Origin: Rhizobacter sp. Root1238
Lineage (GTDB): Bacteria; Pseudomonadota; Gammaproteobacteria; Burkholderiales; Burkholderiaceae_C
Length of the DNA: 64,000 bases
Direction: 5' to 3'
NCBI RefSeq assembly: GCF_001425825.1
Contig: NZ_LMDM01000017.1
Span: 1-64,000 of the forward strand
Made by a program: the position numbers and the translations under genes. Numbering within the stretch: the first letter of the stretch is position 1; the number at the start of each line of letters is the position of its first letter. Under the pieces are notes generated by a model. It searched no databases, was not told the origin of the DNA, and saw only the letters and a program-made list of their open reading frames with translations. Of the stretch, positions 62,665 to 64,000 are shown piece after piece.

Positions 62665-64000
62665 ATGACCGAATTTTTCATTCCCCCCGAGTTCGATTTC
62701 GGCCAGCAGTTCGACCGCGTGACGCTGACGCGGGCGATGGCGCTCCAACCCGAGCAGGCGCTGCTGGCGATGCAGATCGACGGCCAGGCGCTGCTCACGC
62801 GCATGCGCGGCAGCGGCGCGCACGTGTACGAGCAGCGCATCGAGTTGCCGATCGACCGGCGCCTCGGCCTGCAGGTGCGCGGCGTCTGCTCGTGCCCGGT
62901 CGGGCTGAACTGCAAGCACGTGGCGGCCGCGCTGATGGCCTTCGAGGCGCTGGAGCTGCGCCGCCGCAAGAACCCCGACCTCGCGCCGCCGCACCGGCTC
63001 GACCCGGCTCCGACCCCCGCCGCCCGCGCCGCGCCGGTGCCGACGGCCGACGACTGGCCGCGCCCGGTGCGCCTGTGGCTGGCCGAGCTGGCCGACATCG
63101 CCGGCCGGCCGGTGCCGCCGCCGAGCACCGCCACCGCGCCGCAGCGCACGCTGATGTACGTGCTGAATGCGCGCGGCGGCACGCTGGTGCTGACGCTGCA
63201 CCTCGGCAGCCTGCGCCGCACCGGCGAGCTCGGCTCGCACCGGCCGCATTCGCCGAGCGTGATCGACATGCTGCGCAACCGGCCCGCCTACCTGGTGCCG
63301 GCCGATCTGGAGATCCTCGCCGCGCTGCTGCCGCTGCTCGGGCCGAATGTCAACACCGGGTCGCTGCCGATGCGCGGCCGCGACGCGCTGGCGGTGGTCG
63401 AGCTGATCCTGCGCAGCGGGCGCGCGTGGATCGTGCCGCCGCTGCTCGGCGAGCTGCCGCACCCGCCCGGCGCGGTCGCGCGGCGCATCGACGAGCCGCT
63501 GCCGGTCTCGCTGCACTGGTTTGCCGACGAGGTGGGCGACTGGCACACGCAGTGGCGCGGCCCCGGCGACGAGCCGGTCGTGATCGTGATGCTGCCCGAG
63601 CCGCAGGCGATCGACCTCGGCGGGCTGACGCTGCGGCCGGCTGCGCTGCAAGGCGTGTCGCCCGATGCGCCCCTGGTCGACTGGCTGGCGCGCATGCCGC
63701 CGGTGCCGGCCGAGCTGCTGTCGAGCTTCACCGAGCGGCTGCAGGGCATCGCGGTGCAGCGCGGGGTGCAGCTGCCGGTGCCCGACGAGCAGGCACGCGC
63801 GCTGCGCAACCTCGGCATGCTGGCGCTGGTGCCGGTGTTGCGGCTGGGCACCTGCGTTGACGCCGCCTCCGAGGCGATGCTGCACCAGCGCTTCGGCACC
63901 CGCGCCAGCCGCCCGCTGGTCAGCGACCACGCGCCGCGCCAGGCTTCGGTGCAGCTGCTGCTGCGCTACCGGGTGCCCGGCATGCCGCCGGTGGACTACC
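62665..64000 (+). CDS. SWIM zinc finger protein, probable SNF2-type helicase, cut by the window edge
   Basis: The frame opens at ATG 62665 and stays open to the end of the window (445 codons). Near residues 75-93 it has a SWIM zinc finger, CSCPVGLNCKHVAAA (CxCxnCxH). Ahead of this are MTEFFIPPEFDFGQQFDRV and QALLTRMRGSGAHVYEQ. The region up to the edge is an uncharacterised N-terminal extension. In Burkholderiales this architecture commonly precedes a SNF2/DEAD helicase domain, which would lie beyond 64000, so the helicase call is inferred from the N-terminus alone. Confidence 0.72.
   Translation, partial: MTEFFIPPEFDFGQQFDRVTLTRAMALQPEQALLAMQIDGQALLTRMRGSGAHVYEQRIELPIDRRLGLQVRGVCSCPVGLNCKHVAAALMAFEALELRRRKNPDLAPPHRLDPAPTPAARAAPVPTADDWPRPVRLWLAELADIAGRPVPPPSTATAPQRTLMYVLNARGGTLVLTLHLGSLRRTGELGSHRPHSPSVIDMLRNRPAYLVPADLEILAALLPLLGPNVNTGSLPMRGRDALAVVELILRSGRAWIVPPLLGELPHPPGAVARRIDEPLPVSLHWFADEVGDWHTQWRGPGDEPVVIVMLPEPQAIDLGGLTLRPAALQGVSPDAPLVDWLARMPPVPAELLSSFTERLQGIAVQRGVQLPVPDEQARALRNLGMLALVPVLRLGTCVDAASEAMLHQRFGTRASRPLVSDHAPRQASVQLLLRYRVPGMPPVDY

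Noticed and set aside
62628-63860. 410-codon plus-strand open frame near the window end
   Set aside because: Arg/Ala/Pro-rich shadow in another frame of the SWIM-domain gene that opens at 62665.
1-64000. CRISPR arrays, rRNA and tRNA genes
   Set aside because: No evenly spaced repeats, no rRNA signatures and no cloverleaf with T-loop motif noticed by eye; a covariance search would be needed to exclude tRNAs formally.

Overview
The window looks like chromosome of a high-GC betaproteobacterium, most likely order Burkholderiales (Rubrivivax/Leptothrix/Methylibium-like). This is an inference from the housekeeping genes (trmJ, cysE, suhB, mogA, yjgA-pmbA), the GC-rich codon use of about 14.2-64 kb, and the abundance of periplasmic binding proteins. 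Three stretches stand out by visibly lower GC, decayed genes or mobile DNA: 0-14 kb, 40-43.5 kb and 45.9-47.6 kb.

0-4.9 kb: an integron gene-cassette remnant. A well-formed attC site lies at 248-316, followed by a small cassette ORF. A 1747-bp IS66-family element (757-2503) with 21-bp terminal inverted repeats and an exact 8-bp target duplication has inserted near the ORF's 3' end. The element carries tnpA and tnpB but a tnpC lacking most of its catalytic core. An exported alpha/beta hydrolase and about 1 kb without recognisable genes follow.

4.9-13.2 kb: the most interesting region, a seven-gene co-directional AT-richer cluster. It encodes a 223-aa precursor-like protein with a hydrophobic C-terminal segment and Tyr residues spaced exactly 7 apart, a radical SAM enzyme with extra C-terminal Cys, a degenerate nucleotidyltransferase-fold protein, an HlyD-type adaptor, an ABC exporter whose C39-like domain has lost its catalytic Cys and His, a beta-lactamase-fold serine hydrolase, and an SdpI/DUF1648-type membrane protein. 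A 10-bp-stem hairpin separates the precursor gene from the rest. I read this as a candidate undescribed ribosomal peptide (RiPP/bacteriocin-like) system: precursor, modification, export, hydrolysis, immunity.

14.2-22 kb: a protein with two L7/L12-C-terminal-like repeats, a complete branched-chain-amino-acid-type (Liv) ABC transporter with a shikimate-dehydrogenase-like enzyme, and an IclR regulator. 21-31 kb: a polyprenyl-phosphate sugar locus resembling the mycobacterial decaprenylphosphoryl-arabinose pathway (HAD-UbiA fusion, DprE1-like oxidase, DprE2-like SDR, GtrA protein), with a flippase-like protein, a large GT-C-like membrane protein, an epimerase, a flavoprotein and a methyltransferase.

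31-40 kb: MipA with a two-component system, secreted esterase, GH99-like enzyme with a bulb-lectin domain, dihaem cytochrome, HD-GYP protein. 40.2-43.5 kb: a decaying defence-like patch: a PD-(D/E)XK-like nuclease gene split by a 10-bp tandem duplication, a TIGR04141/DUF6119 protein and a truncated M48/YgjP metallopeptidase. 43.7-47.6 kb: hybrid histidine kinase, then an AAA ATPase/DUF4276 (TOPRIM-like) pair. 47.9-54.9 kb: ROK regulator with a sugar ABC transporter and two sugar catabolic enzymes. 54.9-64 kb: suhB, trmJ, cysE, mogA, yjgA, pmbA, a TRAP binding protein, a lipocalin-like protein and the start of a SWIM-domain protein cut by the window edge.

No CRISPR array, rRNA or tRNA was recognised by eye.
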